Origin: Flavobacteriaceae bacterium NBU2973
Lineage (GTDB): Bacteria > Bacteroidota > Bacteroidia > Flavobacteriales > Flavobacteriaceae
Direction: 5' to 3'
NCBI GenBank assembly: GCA_026162565.1
Contig: JAOEIQ010000007.1
Coordinates: 124,001-188,000, forward strand
Length of the DNA: 64,000 bases
Made by a program: the position numbers and the translations under genes. A model generated the notes under the pieces. It saw nothing but the letters and a program-made list of their open reading frames with translations, was not told the DNA's origin and searched no databases. Each line of letters opens with the position of its first letter. Position 1 is the first letter of the stretch. Shown here in pieces: positions 7,849-15,913 of this stretch.

Positions 7849-8588
7849 TACTGATTAATAAATGTCGTTGAAATAAAATTATTAATCCAATTATCTCTAC
7901 TTAAATCCATAATAGTAATAGCATAGGTTTCACCTAAAATTAATTCAGGGAAATCCACTTGATTTAAATTTTGGATAACGTTAGATAAATTACCATACTC
8001 AAAGTAATTATCATTTGTAAATGTTTTAGATAAAATAGAATCTTCAATAAATAGAAGTTCTAAAAACTGACTGTTATTCTCTTCAGATAAAATCTCCCAA
8101 TCAAATCGTGGCATAGAAGTACTGGATTGATTTATCTGAATATTTTCGTTGTATGTAGTTTGTTGAGAAGAATTCTTAATTCGAATAGGACTAGATAATT
8201 TAACTTTATCTTCAAGCTCATAAGAAATAATAACCCATTGCTCTTGAGCTGATACAGTTTCAAAAATACCAAATGTGTTATTGTGAAGCGTTTTAGGGCT
8301 TATATCTTTAAATATGTATTGAGAGAAATCTGAAGAATCTGAAATAACAAATCTACTCTCATAGTATTTAAAATTAGTTGCATTATTTTCTACATTAAAA
8401 TAAACACGTATTAATTCATTACTAATTTCATCATTACCGGCAAAAGCAGGAATTATATTTGCTTGAAATAGTTTATCATTTAAATCTTGACTTAAGGAGA
8501 CAGAATCATCAAATTGGATATCTGGAATATCATCTTTTACGCATGATGAACACAAAACTATAAGTAGTAGTAGATAGAATAACCTCAT
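7848..8588 (-). CDS. Hypothetical lipoprotein paired with the BamA-like protein
   Basis: A 246-residue protein with a strong lipobox (LLLIVLCSSC). I do not recognise a domain. The mature part is Asn/Ser/Glu-rich with predicted beta strands (YYESRFVISDSSDFSQYIF; PRFDWEILSEENNSQFLELL), resembling fibronectin-like or immunoglobulin-like lipoproteins. The one-base overlap with the downstream BamA/TamA-like gene suggests the two products work together at the outer membrane. Confidence 0.7.
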   Translation of the reverse strand: MRLFYLLLLIVLCSSCVKDDIPDIQFDDSVSLSQDLNDKLFQANIIPAFAGNDEISNELIRVYFNVENNATNFKYYESRFVISDSSDFSQYIFKDISPKTLHNNTFGIFETVSAQEQWVIISYELEDKVKLSSPIRIKNSSQQTTYNENIQINQSSTSMPRFDWEILSEENNSQFLELLFIEDSILSKTFTNDNYFEYGNLSNVIQNLNQVDFPELILGETYAITIMDLSRDNWINNFISTTFINQ

Positions 8589-8658
8589 TAAGAAAAATTG
8601 GTGAAATTAGTTTTATCACTAATAAGTAGAATTAAAATAGTAATCCTTACGATTAGTT

Positions 8659-9660
8659 TTAATTTAATTTGTAATAAGAAGAAATTATTGCTTCAACAGG
8701 TTTATTTTGAGGTGTAAAACGGTTATTTTGTTCTCCTCCTGAATTTTCATAATCATGAAACCACTTCCAAATAAATCCACCAGCAAACCAATCTTCATTC
8801 CAGAACGTTTCAAATAATGCTTTGGTTGTATTAGTTTGTCCTTCTAAATTTACAACAGTCATACTTCGGTCACTCTTCCAAGGCTCTTTTCCAGTATAAT
8901 CAACACTTCTGTAACCAAATTCTGTAAAAAGAATGGGCTTTTCAAAGGTATCTGAAAGTTCTTTTATTGTTGGTTTATGCGTATTCCATCCTTCTAAACA
9001 CTCTTCAACTGTTGGTGTTTTACTATCACTTACAGGAAAATACGCATCAACACCAATAAAGTCTAATTCGCCCCAAAAAGGTGTTCGTTTAAACTCATCC
9101 CAGTTGGCTGCATATGTTAGCTTACCTTTATATACTTTTTTAATTTCGGAAATAAGATTATCCCAATAATCTGGTCTATTTTCAACAAACTTTTCGAGTT
9201 CAGTTCCTATGCAAAAAATCTCTGCTTTTACTTCTTGAGCTAGGTGAGCATATTCTATTATGAAATTAGTGTACGATTTTTCTAGAGTTCCCCAATTAGC
9301 TTCCGTTTTCATTTCAATATAACCTGTAAACTCTCCATGCCAAACCCAAATTTGTGGCTTAATCATGATTTTAATTCCTCTCTTTTCTAGCTCTTGAATA
9401 TATTGTTTTGCTCCTTCTTTAGTTTCGCCAAACCATTGTCTATCTGTATTGAAAACAATTTCTGGATGTTCTAAATTTCTAATAAAACCAAAAGGCATAA
9501 TGGCACAATAATTAGCTCCAATATTTACAACTGGATTCGTATGCCTCTCATTTATCTCTTGAGGTGACGCAACAAAACTCAATCCGTTTATCTTTTCTGA
9601 TTGGGTAGAACAGGATTGAAAAATTAACAGAAATACAATCAGGAGCTTATCTAACTTCAT
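8659..9660 (-). CDS. Glycoside hydrolase, GH113-like TIM-barrel lipoprotein
   Basis: The 333-residue protein has a lipoprotein signal (LLIVFLLIFQSCS) and a TIM-barrel with IMIKPQIWVWHGEFTG, EIFCIGTELE (candidate acid/base Glu on strand 4), DFIGVDAYFPVS and KPILFTEFGYRS (candidate nucleophile Glu on strand 7). That arrangement fits clan GH-A and resembles GH113 beta-mannanase-like proteins. The substrate is therefore most likely a beta-linked glycan, but only the fold and the two Glu positions are visible. The gene stands apart from its neighbours by about 70-110 bases. Confidence 0.78.
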   Translation of the reverse strand: MKLDKLLIVFLLIFQSCSTQSEKINGLSFVASPQEINERHTNPVVNIGANYCAIMPFGFIRNLEHPEIVFNTDRQWFGETKEGAKQYIQELEKRGIKIMIKPQIWVWHGEFTGYIEMKTEANWGTLEKSYTNFIIEYAHLAQEVKAEIFCIGTELEKFVENRPDYWDNLISEIKKVYKGKLTYAANWDEFKRTPFWGELDFIGVDAYFPVSDSKTPTVEECLEGWNTHKPTIKELSDTFEKPILFTEFGYRSVDYTGKEPWKSDRSMTVVNLEGQTNTTKALFETFWNEDWFAGGFIWKWFHDYENSGGEQNNRFTPQNKPVEAIISSYYKLN

Positions 9661-9747
9661 AAATTATGACTTATAAGCTCCTAATTTATACAAAATGCTT
9701 TTATTTTTAATACGATCTCGTTTTAAAAACGGGACCATTCAACTAAA

Positions 9748-9766
9748 CATTTTTCAATGAAAAATG
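9748..9766 (-). terminator. AT-rich hairpin after the outer-membrane barrel gene
   Basis: CATTTTTC-AAT-GAAAAATG is a perfect 8-bp inverted repeat eight bases beyond the stop of the 9774 gene. The stem is weak (A/T rich), so it may be only an auxiliary terminator. Confidence 0.45.
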
Positions 9767-9773
9767 AGTTTCA

Positions 9774-10652
9774 TTAAAACAATGCTCTTAAACCAATGTT
9801 AAAAGTCTGACCCAATCCTGTATTTTTTCCAGCAACAAAATTGGTGTAAAGAGCTTCAACATTTAACACTTTACTCAATTGATATTTTGCTCCTCCACCC
9901 ACTGCAGTAAAGTTTTGTTCAAAATCATTTCCAGTATCTATTAGTTGAGAATGCTGCACTAAACCAAGAACTGTAAAATCTTGACTTGGGAAATAACTTA
10001 AAAACACTCCTGGTGTTAATCGTAAGCTATTATTTGCAAAACTCTCATCTTTATCACCAAAATTATACTCGGTATTTAACTCTGTAAATATTTGCCATTT
10101 GTCTCCTGTAAAGGTATAATCATAGAAAAATCGATTTTGAAAAATAAAGCCTTTCTGATCTAAAAAAACGCCATTTTCTGTTTCATTATCAATTAAAGGA
10201 ATATGAAAAGCCGTTTGAATTGTAAAATTCCCAACTCCTTTTATTGGATTGAATTTGATGGCAGGAGCAAAAGACGTAAATCCTGAACGTGCTGTTCCGG
10301 ATTCTCCATCAAAAGAAAACACCTCTAAAGCATCTCTACCTGCAACAACATTGGAACGAAATTCTAATAACAATCCAACATTAAAATTATTGTTATCAGA
10401 TACACCTGTAAATATATCAACAGTGGATGTAAAAAATGTTTGTCGCGGGCTATCAAACTCGTTACCATCAAAAGTTTCACGAGTTTGCGTATATAAATTA
10501 TTAAACCATTTTATATCCCATTGCCCTTTATTTAACAATTTAGAAGGTGTGTAGGTTTGAATATTACTTTTTGTGTTTTGGTCTTCATCATCTTGTGAAA
10601 AGCCTAAAAAAGTTATAGAACTAAAAATGATTAATGTTATTATTTTTTTCAT
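9774..10652 (-). CDS. Outer-membrane beta-barrel protein (transporter/porin-like)
   Basis: The 292-residue protein has a signal peptide (IITLIIFSSITFLGFSQ) and many amphipathic beta strands ending in the aromatic terminus FNIGLRALF that is recognised by the barrel-assembly machinery. I do not recognise a specific family beyond a meta-pathway or MetA-like transporter-type barrel. It lies 35 bases after the DUF547 gene in the same direction, so the two are probably co-transcribed from the promoter at 11563-11591. Confidence 0.75.
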   Translation of the reverse strand: MKKIITLIIFSSITFLGFSQDDEDQNTKSNIQTYTPSKLLNKGQWDIKWFNNLYTQTRETFDGNEFDSPRQTFFTSTVDIFTGVSDNNNFNVGLLLEFRSNVVAGRDALEVFSFDGESGTARSGFTSFAPAIKFNPIKGVGNFTIQTAFHIPLIDNETENGVFLDQKGFIFQNRFFYDYTFTGDKWQIFTELNTEYNFGDKDESFANNSLRLTPGVFLSYFPSQDFTVLGLVQHSQLIDTGNDFEQNFTAVGGGAKYQLSKVLNVEALYTNFVAGKNTGLGQTFNIGLRALF

Positions 10653-10687
10653 ATTTATTACTTTTTGATTTGTTTAGTTGTAATTTA

Positions 10688-11395
10688 TTATTGCTTATTT
10701 AATTTCCAGTTATAAGTAAAGTAGGTAAGTTTATAGTTGCTTGGGATTTTTTCAGTTCTATATGTATTTAGAAAATCTATTTCACTGCCATTCATTTCAA
10801 AATCTTCTTTGTACCATTTTAAAATCTCCGATCCTTCAACTCTTTTCTTTTTGCTATTAACTTTAATAAAGTTACCGTTTATGGCTTTTTTTGTTTGTCT
10901 TTCTAATTGTGCATTTAGAGTATCTGGCATATACGCTTCAGCTATCAATGGAGGACAACCTATTGCACCACAAACCAACACAAAATGAAAACGTGGATCT
11001 TTAAATTTTGCTCTCAATAATTTATTTTCGATATCATTTAAAGTGATGCTTTTACCTCCCAACTCATACGCTGTTTTATCAAAAAATCCGGAGTTATCTA
11101 AAGGAGATGCCGTTGGATAATTATCAATGATGCCTTTTATAGTAGTTATATTGTAAGCGTTAATCCAAAATGCTTGATAATTATTGGCATCCTTTTCAGA
11201 AACTGAAATGTCTTTCGCTAGTGCTAATATTTCATTTAACTCATTCTGATTGTCATGAATTTTAGAATAGGCTACTTTTCCATTAGCAACATTTGCCTTT
11301 AAAAATGTATCAACCTTATTAAAAAATGTTTTAACATCTTGAGAAAACCCTTTAAATGTTATTAGTAAAATTGCTATTAATAAATATTTTTTCAC
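10688..11395 (-). CDS. DUF547-domain secreted protein
   Basis: A 235-residue protein with a cleavable signal peptide (LLIAILLITFKGFSQ) and a DUF547 domain: AFWINAYNITTIKGIIDNYP and HFVLVCGAIGCPPLIAEAY match the hallmark segments of the paralogue at 4268-5167, here without a lipobox or linker. The start codon is GTG at 11395. That GTG sits inside AACGTGTG, which is exactly complementary to part of an upstream leader hairpin (see 11443-11531), so translation may be regulated by RNA structure. Catalytic function of DUF547 is unproven. Confidence 0.85.
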   Translation of the reverse strand: MKKYLLIAILLITFKGFSQDVKTFFNKVDTFLKANVANGKVAYSKIHDNQNELNEILALAKDISVSEKDANNYQAFWINAYNITTIKGIIDNYPTASPLDNSGFFDKTAYELGGKSITLNDIENKLLRAKFKDPRFHFVLVCGAIGCPPLIAEAYMPDTLNAQLERQTKKAINGNFIKVNSKKKRVEGSEILKWYKEDFEMNGSEIDFLNTYRTEKIPSNYKLTYFTYNWKLNKQ

Positions 11396-11428
11396 ACGTT
11401 TAAATTTTAGTAATTGTTTGACTTCATC

Positions 11429-11542
11429 TTAATTATAAAATTGAGAACGTGTGCAACCACTAGCTACACTCGTTCTCTCATTAAGAAATTTAAACATCAC
11501 CTTTGGTGAAGTAATTTCTAAATTTCTTAATGTTCGTTTCAT
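11429..11542 (-). CDS. Putative 37-residue leader peptide upstream of the DUF547 gene
   Basis: The ORF reads MKRTLRNLEITSPKVMFKFL followed by NERTSVASGCTRSQFYN and stop. It begins 21 bases downstream of a well-placed -7 box and ends 33 bases before the DUF547 start codon. The peptide is basic, contains one Cys and has no signal sequence. I do not recognise it. Two perfect inverted repeats lie inside the ORF, so it may be a leader peptide whose translation controls RNA folding, or the region may be a structured RNA with a fortuitous ORF. Confidence 0.42.
   Translation of the reverse strand: MKRTLRNLEITSPKVMFKFLNERTSVASGCTRSQFYN
11443..11531 (-). promoter_or_regulatory. Structured leader RNA with competing pairings upstream of DUF547
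   Basis: Two hairpins are visible: GAGAACG (11443-11449) with CGTTCTC (11471-11477), extended by GTG/CAC after one mismatch, and ATTAAGAAATTT (11480-11491) with AAATTTCTTAAT (11520-11531), which contains an inner TCACC-TTT-GGTGA hairpin. AACGTGTG at 11446-11453 (CACACGTT in the minus-strand RNA) is the exact complement of the AACGTGTG that carries the DUF547 GTG start at 11393-11400. The first hairpin and start-codon pairing are mutually exclusive. Confidence 0.5.
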
Positions 11543-11562
11543 CTTGTTTATTTTAAGCTATG

Positions 11563-11591
11563 CAAATTTATTGTCCATTAGGTCAACAAAA
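11563..11591 (-). promoter_or_regulatory. Putative promoter of the leader-DUF547 transcript
   Basis: On the minus strand TTTTG (11591-11587) is followed after 16 bases by TAAATTTG (11570-11563), an exact match to TAnnTTTG with close to normal spacing. Start of transcription would be around 11556, about 14 bases before the ATG of the 37-codon ORF. Confidence 0.55.
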
Positions 11592-11771
11592 TGTTAGTTA
11601 ACTTACACTCATCAAAAAAGTTTTTTGCGTCTCCATTTAATTTAAATCCTTACAGTTACTCATTTATTTAAAATAGATATAAATAAAACCTAGGGATTAA
11701 GTTATTATCTTTAGTTGCGACAGAATAGCTAACAACAACCAAAAAGTTCTCCGACTTCTCGGACATTTAAA

Positions 11772-13145
11772 ATGGAACACATTGTTATAATAGGAAATGG
11801 AATTTCTGGTGTGACAACTGCCAGACACATTAGAAAACTTTCCGATACTGAAACTGGTTCAGCACAAGCTAAAAAAATCACTATTGTTTCTGCTGAAACA
11901 GAGTATTTCTTTTCACGTACAGCGCTCATGTATATTTATATGGGACACATGAAATTTGAACACACACAACCTTACGAAAATTGGTTTTGGAAAAAAAACC
12001 GTATTGAACTTAAAAAAGGTTTTGTAAAAACTGTAGAAACAAAATCTAAAACCTTGCATTTTGCAGATGGTGATACTTTACAATATGACAAATTAGTTAT
12101 AGCAACTGGAAGTAAACCTAACAAGTTTGGATGGCCAGGACAAGATCTTGAAGGTGTTATGGGAATGTATCACAAACAAGATTTAGAAAAGCTAGAAAAA
12201 TATGCGCCTGATAATAAAACTTGTAAACGAGCAGTGATTGTTGGAGGTGGACTTATTGGAATTGAATTAGCTGAAATGCTTCACTCTAGACATATTCCGG
12301 TAACATTTTTAGTGAGGGAAACTAGTTTTTGGAATGGTGTTTTACCAGCAGGAGAATCTGAAATGATTAACAAAGAAATACTTAATAATGGTATTGATTT
12401 AAGACTTGGTGTAAACCTTAAAGAGATTAAAGCAGATGAAAACGGAAAAGCAAAATCTGTTATTATTGCTGAAACTGGTGAGGAGATTGCTTGTGATGTT
12501 GTTGGATTAACAGCTGGTGTTTCGCCAAACATAGATTTTATTAAAAATTCAGGGATTGAAACTGGTCGTGGTGTTAAAGTCAATCGATTTTTAGAAACTA
12601 ATATTCCAGACATATATGCAGTTGGTGATTGTGCAGAACAACATGAACCTATTGGCCAGCGTAGACCAATAGAAGCTGTATGGTATACAGGACGTATGAT
12701 GGGAGAAACAGTGGCTCAAACAATTTGTGGAAACCGAATAGAATACAAACCAGGGCATTGGTTTAACTCTGCTAAATTTATAGATATTGAATACCAAACA
12801 TATGGTTGGGTATTTGGAGAACGTGGTCGCCCTGAATATGAAAAGCATTTTCATTGGATGCATCCAGATAATAATAAGTGTATTACAATTGCTTATCATA
12901 AGGACACAAATCAATTTTTAGGAATCAACACTTTTGGTATTAGAATGCGTCATGAGTTTTTCGATAAAATTCTTACCGAAAAACGTGATGTAAATTACGT
13001 ACTAGAACATTTAGCTGATGCAAATTTTGATCCAGAATTTTACAAGCTTCATGAAAGTGCTATTGTAAATCAATTCAACGAAGAAAATAACACTAATATT
13101 AAATTGAAAAAGAAAAGCTGGAAACGCATTTTTCAAACCTCATAA
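11772..13145 (+). CDS. NAD(P)/FAD-dependent oxidoreductase
   Basis: The 457-residue protein has the FAD dinucleotide fold at its start (VIIGNGISGVTTARHI), the ATG motif LVIATGSKP, the NAD(P)-binding motif VIVGGGLIGIELAEML at about residue 155 and the second FAD signature DIYAVGDCAE at about 280, the layout of the class-I disulphide/nitrite reductase-like oxidoreductases. A C-terminal extension of about 130 residues follows. It precedes a membrane polyferredoxin by 7 bases, so it probably feeds or accepts electrons at that partner. The 376-base gap upstream holds the divergent promoter of the DUF547 leader. The acceptor is unknown. Confidence 0.88.
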   Translation: MEHIVIIGNGISGVTTARHIRKLSDTETGSAQAKKITIVSAETEYFFSRTALMYIYMGHMKFEHTQPYENWFWKKNRIELKKGFVKTVETKSKTLHFADGDTLQYDKLVIATGSKPNKFGWPGQDLEGVMGMYHKQDLEKLEKYAPDNKTCKRAVIVGGGLIGIELAEMLHSRHIPVTFLVRETSFWNGVLPAGESEMINKEILNNGIDLRLGVNLKEIKADENGKAKSVIIAETGEEIACDVVGLTAGVSPNIDFIKNSGIETGRGVKVNRFLETNIPDIYAVGDCAEQHEPIGQRRPIEAVWYTGRMMGETVAQTICGNRIEYKPGHWFNSAKFIDIEYQTYGWVFGERGRPEYEKHFHWMHPDNNKCITIAYHKDTNQFLGINTFGIRMRHEFFDKILTEKRDVNYVLEHLADANFDPEFYKLHESAIVNQFNEENNTNIKLKKKSWKRIFQTS

Positions 13146-13152
13146 ATAGATC

Positions 13153-14733
13153 ATGAAAAACATTCAAAAAATAGGACTTGGTTTATTTTTAGCTGGTCTT
13201 GGTATATTCATTTCACTCATATTTTTAGGTAAATATGACGTATCGCCTCAATTATTAGATGATATTATCTCTAATAAAGGCATAAAAAGTGAACTTTTTA
13301 TAAACGATTTAAAATCCAATGTTGTTGGAAAAGAATTTTCTAATCCTTTTACATTTTCTTCAAAAATTACATCTGCTTTAGCAACTGCAAATGAAACTCA
13401 TAAACAAAATAATGAATGGGACAAAGTGATTTGGAGTAAGCCTCATAGTTTTGCTTATGAATTAGCTAAAAGTGCTGGTTCAGGTCCAATAAAAGAAAAC
13501 AAAGGATTATTCTGGTGGTTAACATTTGGTTTAGGAATAATTGGATCGCTTATGTTTATTATCCCTCAAGTTATCACTTTAGGCCCTCCAGGCATAAAAA
13601 ACAATAGTATTTGGCATAATTCGGCAACTAATAGAGGTTGGATTGGTTGGTTTGCTTTTGTTTTTTTAGTTGGGTTTTATATTCTATTATATTTCTTTCC
13701 AGACTATATTGTAAATTGGGTGTATTTGGTAGATCCTATCAGTGAGAGTATTAGTGGTAATCCTGCTAGTCAATGGTTTTTATATGGCTTTTTATATTGT
13801 GTGGTTATGACAGTTATGGCTGTACGTATGTATATAAAATACCGTCATAATAAGTATCAAGTTTTGCGAACAACTTCTGTGTTATTTTTTCAAATAGTAT
13901 TTGCCTTTTTAATTCCAGAAATATTAGTTCGTTTTGAGAAACCTTGGTACGATTTTAAAAATGCATTCCCTTTAGATTATGACTTTTTTTATAGTTGGAA
14001 CTTAGATCAACTAATAAATAGTGGCGGATTTGGTTTATTTATTCTTATTTGGGGTATTATACTTACTCTAGTAATTGTTCCAGTAATGGTATACTTCTTT
14101 GGGAAACGCTGGTACTGTTCATGGGTTTGTGGTTGCGGTGGATTAGCAGAAACTTTAGGTGATCCTTACAGACAATTATCAGATAAATCTATGAAAGCAT
14201 GGAAAATTGAACGTTGGTTAGTTCATGGTGTTTTAGTCTTTGCTTTAGTAATGACTGGATTTACATTATATGCTTACTTTTCTGGTGCTCAAGATGTTTT
14301 AGGAATTAAAACGCAAACAATACAAGATATTTATGGTTTCTTAATAGGATCTATTTTTGCAGGTGTCATTGGCACAGGATTTTATCCAATTTTTGGTAAT
14401 CGTGTTTGGTGTCGATTTGGTTGTCCTTTAGCAGCTTACATGGGAATTGTTCAACGCTTTAAATCACGCTTTAGAATTACTACCAATGGAGGACAATGTA
14501 TCTCTTGTGGTAACTGTTCAACCTATTGTGAACAAGGTATTGATGTTAGAGCTTATGCCCAGAAAGGTGAAAACATTGTAAGAGCAAGTTGTGTTGGTTG
14601 TGGTATCTGTTCTGCGGTTTGCCCAAGAGGTGTTTTAAAATTAGAAAATGGTCCTGAAAAAGGGCGTATTAATCCAACAGATATTTTACTGGGTAATGAT
14701 GTTGATTTGATGGATTTAGTAAATCAGAAATAA
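13153..14733 (+). CDS. Membrane-bound 4Fe-4S polyferredoxin (NapH/CcoG-like)
   Basis: The 526-residue protein has a first hydrophobic helix near the N-terminus, further spans at about 120-140, 165-190, 210-225 and later, then a cysteine cluster WYCSWVCGCGG, CRFGCPLAAYMG, and two ferredoxin-type motifs CISCGNCSTYCEQG and CVGCGICSAVCPRG near the C-terminus. That order is typical of NapH/CcoG/RdxA-like proteins that move electrons across the membrane. Immediately upstream is a soluble FAD oxidoreductase and it overlaps the next gene by one base. No ccoN-type oxidase genes are visible, so a role in cytochrome oxidase assembly is not supported by context. Confidence 0.88.
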   Translation: MKNIQKIGLGLFLAGLGIFISLIFLGKYDVSPQLLDDIISNKGIKSELFINDLKSNVVGKEFSNPFTFSSKITSALATANETHKQNNEWDKVIWSKPHSFAYELAKSAGSGPIKENKGLFWWLTFGLGIIGSLMFIIPQVITLGPPGIKNNSIWHNSATNRGWIGWFAFVFLVGFYILLYFFPDYIVNWVYLVDPISESISGNPASQWFLYGFLYCVVMTVMAVRMYIKYRHNKYQVLRTTSVLFFQIVFAFLIPEILVRFEKPWYDFKNAFPLDYDFFYSWNLDQLINSGGFGLFILIWGIILTLVIVPVMVYFFGKRWYCSWVCGCGGLAETLGDPYRQLSDKSMKAWKIERWLVHGVLVFALVMTGFTLYAYFSGAQDVLGIKTQTIQDIYGFLIGSIFAGVIGTGFYPIFGNRVWCRFGCPLAAYMGIVQRFKSRFRITTNGGQCISCGNCSTYCEQGIDVRAYAQKGENIVRASCVGCGICSAVCPRGVLKLENGPEKGRINPTDILLGNDVDLMDLVNQK

Positions 14734-15203
14734 TGAAGTCTTTAGTAGTTTTTTTATTAATCTCCTCGTTTGCTTTTGGACAAAAAACCTATCAAAAAAC
14801 GTATTTTGATAATGGTAATTTAAAATCTGAAGGTTGGATCCAAAACAATGAAAAAACCAAATACTGGAAGTTTTATCATGAAAACGGCGCTTTAAAAAAA
14901 GAAGGGCATTTTTATAAAGATAAAGAAACAAAGTATTGGTATTTTTACCGAGCAGACGGGACCAAAGAACGAGAAGGGCATTTCATAAATGGCGTAAAAA
15001 GTAAATGGTGGTTATTCTATGATGATATGGAAATAGTCGATCATAAATGCCAACTTAAAAACAACCTAAAAAATGGTTACTGTTTGATGTATAAGAATAA
15101 AAAGTTGATTTCTGCAAGAAAATATAAAAACGGAAAGCAGTTAAAAGAATGGACCGATTTAAAGTCTTTCAAAAAAGAAAATAACTTAAGAGACCTTCAA
15201 TGA
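14733..15203 (+). CDS. Secreted MORN-like / YwqK-type repeat protein
   Basis: The 156-residue protein has a signal peptide (VVFLLISSFAFGQ) and four or five repeats of the YxxNGxLKxEG type (YFDNGNLKSEGW, YHENGALKKEGHFY, YRADGTKEREGHFI) characteristic of the YwqK antitoxin/MORN-like family. Despite that family name, there is no toxin gene next to it. It overlaps the genes on both sides by a few bases, so it is translated as part of the oxidoreductase-glycosyltransferase operon. Its job there is unknown. Confidence 0.8.
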   Translation: MKSLVVFLLISSFAFGQKTYQKTYFDNGNLKSEGWIQNNEKTKYWKFYHENGALKKEGHFYKDKETKYWYFYRADGTKEREGHFINGVKSKWWLFYDDMEIVDHKCQLKNNLKNGYCLMYKNKKLISARKYKNGKQLKEWTDLKSFKKENNLRDLQ

Positions 15204-15913
15204 ACAAAACCAGTACTGAGCATAGTCTAAGTATTAAAGTCATCATTCCTGCATACAACGAGGCAGAATCTATTGCTAATGTAATTAATGACATTCCAGA
15301 TATAGTTGACGAAGTTATAGTCGTGAGTAATAACTCAACTGATGCAACAGAAGTAAATGCCAAAAATGCTGGAGCAACTGTTTTAAAGGAACATAAAAGA
15401 GGTTACGGTTACGCATGCTTAAAAGGAATGGATTACGTAGCTAAACAAGATAATCTTCCTGATATCATAGTTTTTTTAGATGGTGATTATAGTGATTATC
15501 CTGAAGAACTTTTAAAAATTGTAAATCCAATTATAAATGATGATATCGATTTTGTAATTGGAGCTCGCGTTAAACGACTACGAGAAAAAGGATCCATGAC
15601 ACCACAACAGGTATTTGGAAATTGGTTGGCAACTTTTTTAATGAAGTTTATGTTTAGTGCAAAATTTACTGACCTTGGGCCTTTTAGAGCTATTAAATAT
15701 GATAAGCTTCTAGCCTTAAATATGGAAGATAAAACTTATGGCTGGACAGTTGAGATGCAACTAAAAGCTTTAAAGCAAAAACTATCATACATAGAAGTAC
15801 CTGTAAACTACAGAAACAGAATTGGTGTCTCAAAAGTTTCAGGAACCGTAAAAGGTAGTATATTTGCAGGCGTAAAAATCTTGGGTTGGATTTTTAAATA
15901 CAGTTTTAAATAA
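15200..15913 (+). CDS. Family 2 glycosyltransferase, polyprenol-phosphate sugar synthase (Dpm-like)
   Basis: The 237-residue protein has the GT2 start VIIPAYNEAESIANVI, the VFLDGDYSDYPEE DxD-like motif and a central GARVKRLREKGSM segment, as in dolichol-phosphate mannose synthase-like enzymes. It lacks the C-terminal membrane spans of GtrB-type relatives. Predicted reaction: transfer of a sugar from a nucleotide donor to polyprenyl phosphate. The donor sugar is not identified. It sits directly upstream of a processive GT2 and a polytopic GT-C, the type of enzyme that uses polyprenol-P-sugars. Confidence 0.86.
   Translation: MNKTSTEHSLSIKVIIPAYNEAESIANVINDIPDIVDEVIVVSNNSTDATEVNAKNAGATVLKEHKRGYGYACLKGMDYVAKQDNLPDIIVFLDGDYSDYPEELLKIVNPIINDDIDFVIGARVKRLREKGSMTPQQVFGNWLATFLMKFMFSAKFTDLGPFRAIKYDKLLALNMEDKTYGWTVEMQLKALKQKLSYIEVPVNYRNRIGVSKVSGTVKGSIFAGVKILGWIFKYSFK

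Noticed and set aside
10249-10554. A 101-codon plus-strand ORF opposite the outer-membrane barrel gene
   Set aside because: It lies wholly antisense to a gene with signal peptide and barrel features, and has no recognisable domain.
14733-15203. Toxin-antitoxin system because of the YwqK antitoxin family name
   Set aside because: No toxin gene is adjacent, and the protein is secreted and repeat-built.
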